Shown: in pieces, positions 1 to 11,815 of the stretch
How positions within the stretch are numbered: position 1 is the stretch's first letter
Layout: the number at the start of each line of letters is the position of its first letter
Assembly: GCA_020809705.1 (NCBI GenBank)
Contig: CP085826.1
Coordinates: forward strand, 5,456,001 to 5,520,000
Direction of reading: 5' to 3'
DNA length: 64,000 nt
Source: Calonectria ilicicola
Taxonomy: Eukaryota; Ascomycota; Sordariomycetes; Hypocreales; Nectriaceae
The notes under the pieces: generated by a model
Told to the model about the DNA's origin: nothing
Databases searched by the model: none
What the model saw: the letters and a program-made list of their open reading frames with translations, nothing else
Translations under genes and position numbers: made by a program

Positions 1-270
1 ACAGTAAAGGTGCAGTCCTCCTGGTTCTGCTCGAAGCGGCGGCGCAAGCTACGGGAAATTGTCGTCAACGAACCAGTCTAGAAATTGGGAGATAAGAAGC
101 AGACAGGCTTACTTTTCTTTAGCGATGCGATCACTACTCATGCGTTCGCGCGCATCGTTGATCTTGGATATGACATATTGCGTGGCGACGTAACCGGCAC
201 CAATAACGCCGACACCAACAGCAATGGGCGTCCGGTTGTTGCGCAACCAGCGCCGGGCGGAGGACAACAT
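1..270 (-). CDS. PEX3: Peroxin-3 (Pex3), N-terminal part, cut by window edge
   Basis: Peroxisomal membrane protein that anchors Pex19 and so drives insertion of other peroxisomal membrane proteins. The ATG is at 270 and exon 1 runs 270-113. A 64-nt intron (112-49, GTAAGC donor, TAG acceptor) follows, and exon 2 (48-1) continues out of the window. The joined start reads MLSSARRWLRNN..., then a hydrophobic segment at about residues 14-34 (IAVGVGVIGAGYVATQYVIS), then a basic stretch around NLRRRFEQNQEDCTFT. This order (short basic N-terminus, one membrane segment, conserved RRRFEQNQ block) is the usual Pex3 N-terminus and sets the peroxisomal targeting end. Only about 69 residues of a protein normally near 500 are present. 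It is divergent from ATG101, 3.1 kb away. The identity is by recognition of this N-terminal block and is fairly secure. Confidence 0.86.
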
Positions 271-3200
271 GGTCTGATCGGGCAGCGATAGAGGTCGATC
301 AAGGCTAACGGCGCATGAGGAAGCTATAGAGAGGACGTGATCGAGGCGGTGGAAAGGGAAATGAGCATGTGAGAGGGTCGCAGGGGCAGGTGGTATTGGT
401 CCTGTACGATAGGATATGGACTTGACGGTTGCAGGGCCTTATTGGTGAACGGCCCAGGGTGGTGGGTGATGAGAGGCGGATGCGCGTGAGAGGAGACGTT
501 GAAGCAGTGATGTGGTTGAGTTTGGTAGTGCCCGGGGTTGGGCTTGGGTCGCTAAGGTAAGGTAGAGACGGCGAGTCGTTGGGGTCTCAGGTTGCATAGG
601 CTCCGTACCTCGGCCCCATGGAAAATGCAAGCGTGATAGATCGTGTCTGGATCTCAATGGAGGTTACTGCCGCGCCGTGGTTAGCGAGTAACGGGGGTGG
701 CTGGTGCTCAAGTGGGTCCACTCTTTTTTTTTCTCCATCTGTGCTCTCGTCATGCAACAAGAGGACAAGAGGAAGGCGAACTCCGCCGGTTCCTTGGGGG
801 CTTCTTCGCGCAAAAGAAGAGCCTTGAATGACTCAACGCGTAACGCCGCGGCTCTCCTCTTGTACTCCGCACATATGCTCCGAGCCCCCGGGTTACGCGC
901 CAATAGCAGAACATGGGGTTTTTTTTTTCAAGTTTACATCAAGTTGGTTTTTCAAGTTGGCAGATGTTAGTGGGAAAAGTTGGACCAATCAAAAACCAGC
1001 TGGCCCTTCAGTCCCTCAAGGCATTTGATTCGCTATGTGTGCATACAACGCATGAATCGATATTACAGAGAGAGATTTGACTAGGCCTGGTAATGGGTTA
1101 TTTTTCTTTCTGTATTGAGAAATGACATAATTTAGATGGAGTACTGCAGTTTAGAATTCCAAATGCCGTCCTGCCATTTCCCTCTACTGTCCTTGGTTTA
1201 TCCTGCATATTGCCGCCAGAGAAAGATGCTAAATGGAATATCTGACATCTAGAACGCGAAGTTTTCTCTATCGATGGGACTGTAGGGGAAATCGAGGCAA
1301 AATAAATGAGATTAATGATATGTAAACCGTTATTCTTATATCTTTTTCTGTATATCGCTTCTATCCTTCGGGGAAAGATATTTCTTGTCGGTGGCACGTT
1401 TGGTTTCGTTCTCGGAAGGCGTGCCGAATTTTTTTTATGTGTCTACCAGGATATGACCCCAGATCAAACTTTACCTCCGCTGTATTATTGAGCTATGGAT
1501 ATTGTCGTGAAGTGCTGCAAAGATAATCACCGCCAGCATTAAAATTATCGTAGGAGTCAACTGAGCCAATTCGCATAGAATGGTCCATATCCCAGTGGTT
1601 TCTAACAAGCGAGTTGCTCTGTGGGATGACTTGATACAACGTAATCCTTGAAAGATGGTATAAAAATCTTTTCCTGTCATTTCCCAACCAATAATGCAAA
1701 AAGAAATAAAGAATGAATAAATAATTTACCTGCGTTATTTTATTATTTACTTATTTTTCAGCCCCAAACCAAGACTCGCACAGGAATAATCCTTCAGAGG
1801 GTGTAGTGTACTTCCTCCCCCTGGCCATAGCTCTATTGCAGGACCTTGCTCATTCATGACTTGGGTAGGTACACTGCCGGTCTATCAAGAGTATCATCTG
1901 ATTATATCTAATTTTTGCTTCCAGACCAGGCACTACTATTACATGTATGTTTGGTCATTTCTTTTCTGTTATCATAATATATTTACGCGGATGCTGTTTC
2001 CTTCCAGGGTGTAGAAGATTAAAAAAAAATCCTCCGTGGTCAGACCACCAAAAGTCTGACATGATCTCGTTCCAGGGCGGCACTCGCCCCCAAAATTAAG
2101 GCTGCAGCAGGGCCCCCTATATCCTGCAGGCAGGCAGACAGGTCCAGGCAGCGTATTACAGAATCTGCCTTGTTCTCACGCTTGTGACCATTTACCTCGT
2201 GTGGTTACGGTTCGCATCATATTTGGTGTTATCATGTGGATGGGTCGTACTCGAAAATATCTGTAAGTGTGTGTGTGCGTGTGTGTATACAACGACGCAA
2301 ATCGACCTTGATTAAATAGAAAGGATGGAGAAATAACCATTGGAGACCGCCTGAGATACGATTCGGTGGATATCGAGCCGTACCTATTCCATTGGGAGTG
2401 GATACGAATCGGGCTCCGAATGCAACGGATATCCACTGCTGCACATCATCTGCGGAATCTCGACACATGGTAGGCTCGATCGATGCTCACCATGTAAAAC
2501 ATCAACTCTAGTCTTGTGGATATACAACCGACTGGCCGGAGCGGGCGTGGCCATGTCACTGGCCCCCCTCCCTCCTCTTCCCTCCTCCTTCTCCATGGCC
2601 TATGGCTGCATAGTCGACATCCTAAGCCTCTGCCAAGTGTGGGACAGGGCTCGTGGCCATGGCGAGTGAGTGTTCGTGTAGGACCGTTCCTGGCACTAGC
2701 CCAGAGAGTGCGTGGCCAGTGGAACAGACGGGAGATGGCAACACTAATGCACAGCAGAATGATGTGACGGGGGCATGCTAGCAGTGGTCAGCCCATCCCG
2801 GGTCTGCTCGCTCGCAGAGAGCTGATGAGGCTGTTTAGCCTGATGTAGGTAACTCTATGCTCGCGTGGGCCATGCTGGGCCATGCTAGGCCTGAATGACG
2901 ATGTTTCGCCCCCCTCACGCGCCGGCCTTGGCTCAGCAGCGACGACGAATTCATGGCCTGGGCAGACTATAATAAATACCCGATTGCGCCGGGACGTTTC
3001 GCTCACATACCCGTGTCCTGGCTTTCTTTTCCTTTTCAGGGCGTGCTCAGGTCAAGTCAGGTCATCTTTCCCAGACAGTTGGTTGAACCTCACATCAGTC
3101 TTCTTATCTGTGACCTCACCTTATCACACATACCCCGTGCCTAGTGTCATCCGCCCCGGCCGAAACTCTGCGTCCCACTCTGGACTCTGGCGCTAGCCCA

Positions 3201-3362
3201 CTGCCCCTCCGCAAAATTGTCAGCAGCCCAGCTCAGCAGAAAAAAATGACGTTGAGAGTTTTCGAGGGGAGCCATCACTTTGTCTCCATCCACGAACCTC
3301 CCTCTTCGCCAAACGCCATGCTTGTGGCCACGCAGACTCGCCTGCACGACTCCCCTCGCACC
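271..3362. other. Intergenic region between divergent PEX3 and ATG101
   Basis: About 3.1 kb without a supportable gene. The part next to PEX3 (271-1000) is GC-rich and should hold its promoter and leader. The middle (roughly 1030-2450) is clearly richer in A and T, with runs such as that at 1700-1755, and carries only short ORFs. A GT microsatellite lies at 2267-2287. The part next to ATG101 (about 3000-3362) is rich in C and T, as expected for a fungal promoter and 5' leader. Confidence 0.6.
2267..2287. repeat. (GT)n microsatellite
   Basis: About ten GT dinucleotides interrupted once by GC, within the AT-richer part of the PEX3-ATG101 spacer. Confidence 0.85.
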
Positions 3363-4320
3363 ATGGACCAACAGGAGCCCCCCGAGTTCATCATAGACGT
3401 CTTTGCTGATCCGCGCTCTGTCCGCGACGTCGTCAAAGGTGCGCTCCCCCCCTCTGTCCTCCTCACTACCCTATACCCCCCTTTCCCCCGCAGTCCGGAG
3501 GGGGAGAGGTTGCATCGCCGTCATTGGTACTCTTGCTCTTGGAGAGCACCACGCAAACCGCCTAGACACCCGGAGTCGTCTCTGTACCCATGGACTGCGC
3601 ATGGCTGACAAAAACTAGGCATCCTACATACAATCTTCTTTCATCGATTCTTCCCTGCCCTCACACCGCAGACCCGGGATGTCCTCGATCTCACCCTCCC
3701 TTACGTCGACGATGACGAACTCGAGACCATGATAGAGCAGCGCGTCGCTGCTCTCGAAAGCCAACTCGACGCCCAGCGTTCATCCACAGGCAATGCTGCT
3801 GCCATCGCGTCTGCGCCCCCCAACCCAGCTAATCCCAGCAGCGGTGCTGGCGGTCGTGGCCAACTTGCCGTCCAGTTCTTTGAGAAGCGTCGCCGCAAGG
3901 CCTGGCTGTCCCGTGGAGATGAAGAGGTTTGCTGGGAGTGCTGGACCGTCAAGGTCACTGTTGCAGAGCCTAGAACAGAAAGCGGTGCGTCATCATGAAG
4001 CATACCCCCCTCCATCTCTGCATTTCTCGCCGGCGGCATGCGCCGTGTTCCGACACCGGCCTTGCTTACACTCGATGCTTTTATCTATCCCCTTTTCGTA
4101 CCGGATACAATGCTGACCTTGTACCACCACAGAGCGAGCCAAAGTCCGCCGTGCTATGGAACAAACTCTGCACAAAGCTGCCATGAAGATTGTCACTTTT
4201 GCCAACAACCACAAGGACCATATCCCTCCCATCACCACCCAGGGCACCAACCCCTTCCCCTATAAGATCAACCTGGATCAAAAAGAAACGAGTTGGGCTA
4301 CCCGGATGCGTATCTACTAG
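3363..4320 (+). CDS. ATG101: Autophagy-related protein 101 (Atg101)
   Basis: HORMA-fold partner of Atg13 in the Atg1/ULK autophagy-initiation complex; most fungi have it but budding yeast lacks it. Exons 3363-3438, 3619-3984 and 4133-4320 join in frame to 209 residues, close to the usual family length of about 210-220. The introns are 180 and 148 nt, with donors GTGCGC and GTGCGT. Recognisable blocks are DVFADPRSVRDVVKGILHTIFFHRFFP near the start, the DLTLPYVDDDELE segment, FFEKRRRKAW, WECWTVKVTV, and the C-terminal ERAKVRRAMEQTLHKAAMKI followed by HIPPITT. These match the DUF1649/ATG101 family in order. The start at 3363 gives the usual short N-terminus; an in-frame ATG at 3246 would add 39 residues and is less likely. 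The gene is convergent with the forkhead gene downstream. Confidence 0.9.
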
Positions 4321-5362
4321 TGGTAGACGGACTACTAGATGGTCTGACGGTCCGGGCAACATTGAGGCTCCGCCATTGCGTGACGTGCGCTCTGATGCCA
4401 AAGGACTCAACCCCACCAACTGTGACGGAGACGAGGGCACGCATGGGCTCACGGACGATGAGACTTAATAGCGACATATAAAAATTGTATTAATCTGGAA
4501 ATGGGGCATACCATGGGGCGTTTCGGGAGGTGGAGTCACGGTCAGGGTTTCGGTTGGCGGTAATAGATACCCGGTTGACATGGCTGAATCGGAATATATA
4601 TATATATATATGTGTATTTGCATGTGAATTATATAAACTTTCAATGATTCGAGACGTGGCTATTCATCAATCTCGTGAAACAGAAGCGCGTAAAACTCCC
4701 CTCTCTGAATTCGGGAACCTCGTATATCACCCCATCATGGCAACATGTAACGTCCAATTCATGGTTGAAAACAGCACGCAATATACAGGTCAAAGAGAAC
4801 AGGGTGTGTAAGAATTGCTTGCAGGGACAGAAGCGGAAAACAATACCATTTGAGTCCAGAACAGAAAAGATATCATGCTAGTCGGGTAATCAGACTTTCT
4901 CCCCAAAGACAAGCTCAAACCAAGTTAACAGCACACATACAATAACGCATACACACAAAAACACACAAACAAGAGGCAATTGTGCCTAGCTCCTTTCCAT
5001 CTCACAAGTGAATCCAAACTCCAGGCAGCCAAAGCACAACGACGCAAAAACGACTGGAACGAAAGAGAAAAAAAAACACAGCGCATCCAAGCAAACCCCA
5101 AATGTCCATCCAGTATCCCTAAGTCTTGCAAGCGCTGAGCGCCAAGAAATCATCATCATCGTCAATAGCCAGCTGCGAAGCTATCGGAGGGCACGGCCAA
5201 GCACCGAGCCTCTTTTCTAGTCCAGAGCGGACATCGTCAAGGTCTATGCGCCGTATGGCGACTAGACGTGGCATATTTCGACAAATAGTTGGTTTTTTTT
5301 GTTCTTCGTCAAGTCATTAACATTCATGATTAAACTTGTTTCGTAATTGCGACTTTCTCGCT
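4321..5362. other. Convergent intergenic region, ATG101 to forkhead gene
   Basis: About 1.0 kb taken up by the two 3' ends. It is AT-rich, with a (TA)n run at 4594-4612 and A-rich stretches at 4930-5080. Short ORFs here lack coding character. I see no gene. Confidence 0.6.
4594..4612. repeat. (TA)n microsatellite
   Basis: Nine TA units in the 3' flank of ATG101, followed by TGTGTA. Confidence 0.85.
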
Positions 5363-7612
5363 TTAAAAAGCAGTAGAGAAGCTCCGGCCTAAACCGGGCT
5401 TGTTACCCCTGGGGTTCTTGTTCTGCGATCCAGATCCAATCTTCTCAAAGCCTTGGAGAATGTCGAGACCAGAATAATCGGAGACTTCAGTGTTGCCATT
5501 TGAAATAAAGTCAGCTGGATCGATCATCAAAGCTGGCCATTCACCATCATTTGGAATCTCCAATAGACCAGTGAATTTGGACGGGGACTGGTTTCGGATA
5601 GGAGACTGAGAAAACATCTTTGATGGCGAATCGAGGCCTTCAAAGACCTTGCTAGGAGTTTCGAGGAATTGGGCGGGTGTGTCCGGAGCCTTTAGTAGTG
5701 GAGCTGAAGAGATGGGCTTCTTGGTCGCAGAATTTGTAATTTCGCCGAGGGCTGATGTCGAAGCGGACCTGTCTATGCGAACACGCTTGATCGAGCGCTT
5801 GATAGGAGAGCCGGCATCAGCAGCACTGGTAGCAAAAACATTTTCGTCCATGCTGGTGAGATCCTGGAAGATATCGAAGTCGCCGGTGTTGAGAACATCG
5901 CAGTCAAAGTTGTAAACGGTTTCGTCCAGGTTGAATGCAGGGCTCCAGGGGACGGTATCGTCTGAAATGCCAGTAACGCGACGGAGGGGAGATTGGAGCA
6001 TGTGTCGGACTTTATCGCGATGAATGCGAAGGTTAGTGTTGGGCGAGACGGAAGGAGGAGGCCGAGCAGGAGGCTTCATCTTGACGATGGGTGTCAAAGG
6101 AGGTAGCATTTGGCTTTCAGTGGCTGTGCGAAGAGGAGAAGAAGAAACCGGTCCAAAAGCAGAGTATGATCGAACCTTGGTAGGGCTAAAGGGAGAAGAT
6201 CCGCGCAGACGTGCAATCTCTTCTTCCGCACGCCCTCTCTTGATGCGAGGGCGGTCAGCCTCAGAGGTTAGAAGAAGTGCCTTTTGGTTGGGGCGCATAG
6301 CCGATGATTCAAGGGACGAGATGTAGCCGCTGTCGTCCATTGAGGCAAACTTGCGCTTGTGAGAACGAGTGATGGATGAAGCAGGGTTTCGGGACATCGG
6401 AGGTGGTGTGTTGCTTCGTGGCTGACGGCGGGAGACTGGAGGCGAGGAATGTAGGGCTGCAGGAAGGGGCGAATAGAGGGAGGAATCCAGAGAGAGGTCA
6501 TGGTCACCACCCTTATCTGCGATGTCTTCAGGGCCGATATTGTCGGAAACGGGAATTGTGGCATCAGATGAGAGCTCCACGGGCATGGACATGGTGGCTT
6601 GAGAGGTGGGAAGAGGAGGTAGAGAAACCTGGCTAATGGGCATTGGAGGAGGAAGAGTAGGCTCTTGAATGGGAGGAGCTGGTCGGGAGGGCTCAAGTCG
6701 TGTTGACATAACAGGTAGGTTCTCGGCTGTAGGTGCTGACTTGCGAGTGGGCTTCTCCTTAAGGAACTGAGACTCGGTGCCGGGCTCGATGCCCCAGTAG
6801 TTTCCCTTGCCAGGATCGTCCTTGGGTCGCTCAATCTTGATGAAGTTCTTGTGAAGGCTGAGGTTGTGTCGAATGCTGTTCTGCCAGCCAGCGTCGGTTG
6901 GGCTATAAAAGGAGTAGTGGTCACTGATCCACTTGTAGATCTGGGCAAGGGTGAGACGTTGGTTGGGAGATCGGAGAATGGCCATTCCAATCAACTGGGC
7001 ATAACTATGAGGGGGCTTGGTGCCATCATCAACTATGGGTGGGAAAGCATCGGGGTGAGGAATGGTGGTGGGCTCGAGCTTGGTCTTCTTTGTAGGTCTT
7101 GAATCCTTGATAGGAGCAGCGTCCATGAGGCCGCGTTTGCCGTTGGGTTTGTGGTTGTATGTCTCGACGGAGAGGTTGATGGTAGCAGGTGCTGGGAAAA
7201 TCTGAGGGTGAACGTTTTCCTTTCCGTAGGCGAAGTTTGCATCGAAGGAGTGTCTGTGGCTGCCCGTTTTGAATTTAGAGAGGAAAGGCTTCTTTTGCAG
7301 AGAGTCGGTGTTCTGCCCCTTCCCTGAGGGAGGAGCCATGGGGACCATGTTGAGCTTGCTGCCGTTTGAAGAGCTGAGAGGAGCGTTGTGCGCTGACATT
7401 GGCCGCGACTTGAAAGGAGAGTAGGTCTGGTGAGAAGAGGCTGGAGGGTTGAGGACGGTGTTGGCGTTTGAGCTTGTCAGGGGTCGGCGATTGGGCTTTG
7501 AGACTGAAGGCATGGGTGCATGGCTGGTCATAGGAGCCGAGTTTTCGAACATGTCGTCCTGGAAGATGTGCAGCGGCTCGTTTGAGGCTGGAAAACGCGT
7601 GTTCTTGGCCAT
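5363..7612 (-). CDS. Forkhead-box transcription factor (Hcm1/Sep1-like)
   Basis: Intronless gene of 749 residues with ATG at 7612. The forkhead winged-helix domain spans about residues 199-286. It starts KPPHSYAQLIGMAI, carries the recognition-helix signature WQNSIRHNLSLHKNFIKI at 243-260, and ends in the wing block GKGNYWGIEPG. No FHA domain is visible N-terminal to it, so it resembles the Hcm1 (yeast) and Sep1 (fission yeast) group more than Fkh1/Fkh2. Factors of that group drive S- and M-phase gene expression. A KEN motif (131-133) and an RxxL motif (RRPL, 42-45) could be APC/C degrons, and many SP/TP sites sit in the flanks and C-terminal half; both fit cell-cycle control but are inference. 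The flanks are rich in P, S and T and look disordered. The upstream side faces a 6.9-kb gap. Family is sure; orthology is probable only. Confidence 0.88.
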   Translation of the reverse strand: MAKNTRFPASNEPLHIFQDDMFENSAPMTSHAPMPSVSKPNRRPLTSSNANTVLNPPASSHQTYSPFKSRPMSAHNAPLSSSNGSKLNMVPMAPPSGKGQNTDSLQKKPFLSKFKTGSHRHSFDANFAYGKENVHPQIFPAPATINLSVETYNHKPNGKRGLMDAAPIKDSRPTKKTKLEPTTIPHPDAFPPIVDDGTKPPHSYAQLIGMAILRSPNQRLTLAQIYKWISDHYSFYSPTDAGWQNSIRHNLSLHKNFIKIERPKDDPGKGNYWGIEPGTESQFLKEKPTRKSAPTAENLPVMSTRLEPSRPAPPIQEPTLPPPMPISQVSLPPLPTSQATMSMPVELSSDATIPVSDNIGPEDIADKGGDHDLSLDSSLYSPLPAALHSSPPVSRRQPRSNTPPPMSRNPASSITRSHKRKFASMDDSGYISSLESSAMRPNQKALLLTSEADRPRIKRGRAEEEIARLRGSSPFSPTKVRSYSAFGPVSSSPLRTATESQMLPPLTPIVKMKPPARPPPSVSPNTNLRIHRDKVRHMLQSPLRRVTGISDDTVPWSPAFNLDETVYNFDCDVLNTGDFDIFQDLTSMDENVFATSAADAGSPIKRSIKRVRIDRSASTSALGEITNSATKKPISSAPLLKAPDTPAQFLETPSKVFEGLDSPSKMFSQSPIRNQSPSKFTGLLEIPNDGEWPALMIDPADFISNGNTEVSDYSGLDILQGFEKIGSGSQNKNPRGNKPGLGRSFSTAF

Positions 7613-8214
7613 TTTGGCCAGATCGGGGTGGGCAGGCGAAGTCGGTTTAGTCGCGTGGCGATGGGTCAGGATGGTTAATGGGTTGGGGTGTCACTGAGAG
7701 AGTCAGCCCGGCCGGGGATGGGGAGGTGATAACGTCTTCGCGGGCGGGATGGGTCGGGTGGACATGTGCGGAGCAGGATGGGATGAGACGAGAGTGCATG
7801 AAGGGCAAGGAATAGATGGGAAGAAAAGGCTCAAAGCTCACCTGGATGGAGCAAGTAATTTGTTAATGGACGGTGGGGCACCCTTGACAGGGCTATCGTG
7901 ACTTGTTCACAGGCGTTCAATCGGACCCAAAAAAGCGAGCTGGGGGACTATTAGATGGTACTGAAGCGAGGCGTGCGGAAGCTGGGCTGGGCGGTGACGG
8001 TGGGCGGAAAGTCGCGTCGGCAAAGCGTGTCGATAGGGGCCGGGATTGATTTAGGGGGGGGAAATGAGCAGCAAGACGGCCGAAAAAACGGGCGAGGTGG
8101 TGATGGTGATGATGATGTAGAGAGAGAAAAACGCGGGGGCGCGCGGATGTGCGAGTGAAGAAGAGAGCGAGAACGAGGGAAGAGGGTGGGAGGGGAAGTA
8201 GTATGGATTAGGTA

Positions 8215-8285
8215 GGTAGATGGATTGAATGAGTGAATGGATGGGGATGGGATGGATGGGATGGGCGGGAGTGAGTGGGTGTGGA
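8215..8285. repeat. Degenerate GGATG/GGATGG low-complexity run
   Basis: A purine-rich stretch of repeated GGATG, GGGATGG and GAGTG units on the plus strand. On the forkhead gene's strand it is a CATCC-rich pyrimidine tract about 0.6-0.7 kb upstream of the start codon, as is common in fungal leaders and promoters. Confidence 0.7.
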
Positions 8286-8805
8286 TGAACAAGGTTAAGG
8301 AAGGGAAAAGTGGGAGAGCCACGGCAAAAGGCAGCGCTGGAAAAGCGAGAACCTAAGGCAAATTGGGCGAGAACCACGACAAAGACGTCACTGGTCTTTT
8401 GACTGGCGCGCGGCTTCCTTGGGCCTTCGCTCGGGTCCTTGATTGATTGACCTGATTGAATGAAGTGATTCAGCCAGGGCCTGGAGCTGGGGCCAGCGCA
8501 GCGCAAAAGCCAACGACGTCGACCTTGGGCTTCACTGGGTGAGGCCGAGTGGAGTCCGGTGCAGGGAGAGAGAGGGCGCCAGGGATTGGGAGGGAAGCGT
8601 CCGGGCTGACACGAGCGACCAGGGGGCGTGTGTGAAAACGTGTGTGAAGTGCCCCAAGATGTGTGGGTGGGCTTGTTCTTCAGTGGTTGCGGGCGCCGAA
8701 TCGACGAGCATTACTGTCTGGCTGCAGGGATCGCGTCCAAGGCCCTGAGAGGCGTGTCGTCGTTGACGTTTCCTTGGAGTAGAGAGATCGATCCGAGGGC
8801 GAGCG

Positions 8806-8825
8806 GTGCGTGCGTGCGTGCGTGC
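8806..8825. repeat. (GTGC)5 microsatellite
   Basis: Five perfect GTGC units in the region upstream of the forkhead gene. Confidence 0.9.
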
Positions 8826-8953
8826 TTGCATGCAAGTTACAATAGGTCGGGTTGGAGGAAAATAATGTGAACGTGTGTTGGGATATAGGAGCGGGGAGGG
8901 TTTCGGAATGGGGAGAAATGGGGCCGACTACGAGAGGACTACAGCCCGGTACG

Positions 8954-8976
8954 AAAAAAAAAAAAAAAAAAAAAAA
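8954..8976. repeat. 23-nt poly-A homopolymer
   Basis: Twenty-three consecutive A residues on the plus strand, about 1.35 kb upstream of the forkhead start. Its exact length may be uncertain because homopolymers are error-prone in sequencing. Confidence 0.9.
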
Positions 8977-9585
8977 GGAAGAAGGGAGACTCTTGCTCGG
9001 TCTTGCACATCATTTACTCTATCTCACACTCGAGACACAGCTCCTCCTCAGGTCAAGCTAAGGGATGGATGCATAGTGCATGTGGATGCGGGATGCAGAT
9101 TCAAAAGTGTGTGCGTATTGCCGTCTGCTACGGAGGATACCCGCCTGCAACAGCATGCAAGTCCTGTCCCAGGCTAAGACGGCGAGCGCAAGGGCAGGTT
9201 ACCATTCAGAGCAGGGATCGCTGCTCGAGGAGCCCTGCGTTTATGCATCTATCAGCCAGCCATAGACATGCCCATGCAGCTTGATGCACCAGTGGGATTG
9301 CCCAGTGGAGGGCGCCAGCGACCACAGGTGGACCAACCTAGGCAGTCCCGAAGGCCACTTTGTGTGGGATTGGACGTTGGGGCCGTGGGGAATTGGACCA
9401 GTAGTTTGGTCGCGGCCCTTTTGGTCTGCGTCAGGTCTGGCGATTTGCTCGCCTGCTTTCCTTTCTTTTTTTCTGGTGCCGTTCTGAATCGGATCATGGC
9501 ATCATGCCTAGTCTGACGGCGCCGCCGGGATCATCGCTGATATGCGTAGGTTTTGCGGCCAACGATGGAGGATGAATGAGAAGCT

Positions 9586-9611
9586 CTCAACCTGGGACCT
9601 CAACCTGGGAC
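9586..9611. repeat. Perfect 13-bp tandem duplication
   Basis: The unit CTCAACCTGGGAC occurs twice head to tail. A similar, nearly perfect 14-bp duplication of GTCAAGCCGTGTGC lies at 11050-11077. Both are in the gene-poor region and look like simple local duplications. Confidence 0.85.
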
Positions 9612-10325
9612 TACAAACTAGGTGCGACCAACGGGGATTTGTCCAAAGTCCCAATTGACTACTGGGGGGTGGGGTGGGGGAACACGACGACTTGGGGTGT
9701 TGTGCGAAGGCGAAATCTGAGTGGTGGAGAATGAACTCGATCTTTCCTGCATGTCCCATTGTACTCAGACAGCTCGGCTGGTGTAAAAAAGATGCTGCCC
9801 ACCCAGCGCGCACACATCCGCGCAAGAAACCCGAGCAAGGGAGGAGAAAAAAAAAGAGCAAGCAAAAAAAGAAAAAAAGTGGCACCGCCGAGCTAACCAG
9901 CTAGCTCTCTGTAGGTAGCCTTGTCCGCTGGACGGGAACCAGCATCAGGCAAGATGCGATGCTGATGCAAGAAACTGGTGCTTTTCCAGCGCCCATGTCT
10001 CGCTCTGATACATACGGGATGCAATGCAACGCTACACACATGCTCGCAACCTTGGGACATATCGAGGCTTCACATTGATTCAGTACACGGGCGCAGACAC
10101 GCAGTTTCCCAACAAACAAGCCACACTGCTTCTGTGGTACACTCCTCCAACGTGTAGGCTGTGCAACGTCGGCTCGGTCTCGGTCGCTGATTAGTGGTGC
10201 GTGGATCCATGGTCGAGCTTGATAGTCTCGTTCAGATCGAACTCGGCTAGCGAGTTCTGTCTGATGGAGGGATCGGATCGGGAGGGAGGGAGGGGAAGCA
10301 GGAGGAGGGGCAGCTACGAAGGTGT

Positions 10326-10366
10326 CACACACACACACTCACACTCACACTCACACGCACACATAC
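10326..10366. repeat. (CA)n / (CACACT)n microsatellite
   Basis: A run of CA units that turns into CACACT and CACGCA variants over about 40 bp, upstream of the forkhead gene. Confidence 0.9.
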
Positions 10367-11815
10367 ATCCGCGCAGATTACGCCTTTGCCACACGGAACC
10401 AGTCAGAGGGCGTATCGAGCAGACAGCTAGCTACCTAGCTTAGGTCGACACAGCTAGGCAAACCCAGTTTCGGATGCGATGCCATAGTGCCTCTTGATCT
10501 TCACCTCTTTCGGCTACATGTCTGAAGCATCTTCCCCTCAGTTGTCGCCATGCTTGTCGTTTCCGTTTAATTCCCTCTGCCCGTTCGACTCGAAACTTGG
10601 CACATGACGCCCCAGGGCTGAGGGGCGAGACCCGGGATCAACTGGCGGTCACTTGCAAAACCAACCTAGGGTCACAGTTTAGGTCTTTGCGTAAGTTGTG
10701 ATTGGCTAGCCGTGAGTCTATGTCGCCGCTGGTGGACGCTGGTGCTTCTTTTCCCTATGCCAGCTTTCCACTTCCCGCTGGCCGCTCTCTCCCTCGTGCA
10801 AAGGGAGGTTGAAATGTGGTTTGATTGCCACTCCCCTCTATGAGGTCGAGGCCAGGCCCACGACGGCTGTACGGGGACGCGACCTGAGGTCGCACCAGAC
10901 GCGTCGTTGGCGTCCCCATTGTTTTGGATGGGGACGCGCCGTGGCCAATCAAATGCGGCACACGAACAAGGTCTGACGCTGGACGGAGGTGCGCCGAGAG
11001 CTGCAACCGTGAGGCGCCGGCGTTATGAACGGAGTATCCACATTTTACAGTCAAGCCGTGTGCGTCAAGCCGTGTGTGCATTGCCTTGGTTGGATCAGCG
11101 TCCGTCGTCACTCGGCCTTCATAGCATTGTGCAATATTTCTACTAGCTTGACAATGAATGGAGCATTGACTTTTGCGTGGACAGCCGGAAGAAAGGTACG
11201 ACGAAAACGGGTGCACCAACACTAGGCACCCGAACGCCATCTACCTGTGTCCGGAATCCTCACCTGTCGCCTCTTGCCGCTCACCGCCTCACCGTCCAAG
11301 ACGGGGGAGTCGTAGGAAGGAGGACGAGAATATAGTGTTCCCCTGCATCATTGTGGACAAATCGTCTCCAAGCCGAAATTGCACGCTGTCACTGGGGGGG
11401 CCCTGGGCCGCGTCTAGAAGCTCAATAAATAGAAATGGCGGCAGGCTGGGGTCTAAAGTGGCACCTGGGGGCTAGGAGGCGACACCGAGTGAGCGAGACG
11501 TCGGCTGTCTGCTGTCCCAAGCCCTGTCAAGCCAGTGGAGACGTTGTATGCCTCTTTTGGGCAAGTGGGGAGCAGATGGTGAACGGCCCCCCTTCCGGCC
11601 AATTGGACGACCGAAGATTACCTTTTTGGCGCCCTTCTGGGCGGGTGCGCAGCTCGCCCACTGTAATTCGGAGCACGGATGGCGGGTGGTCGTCATTCAC
11701 GGGGCGCCCTTGTCGGTGCAGCTAGTTTCTGCCAGAGTTTCCGTACTGGTCGTGCAGAAGGTACAATGACCTACCTTGTCCTCGCACACGCACTCCCTCC
11801 CGCAGCGCAGCGCAC

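Noticed and set aside
8051..8506. 151-codon minus-strand ORF in the forkhead leader
   Set aside because: Made of low-complexity CATCC/CTCC-rich sequence translating to P, S, H and I repeats; a product of the pyrimidine-rich promoter.
10755..11240. 161-codon ATG-initiated ORF on the minus strand in the gene-poor region
   Set aside because: No recognisable domain, mixed codon bias, no neighbouring exons; ORFs of this length are expected by chance in several kilobases of GC-rich spacer.
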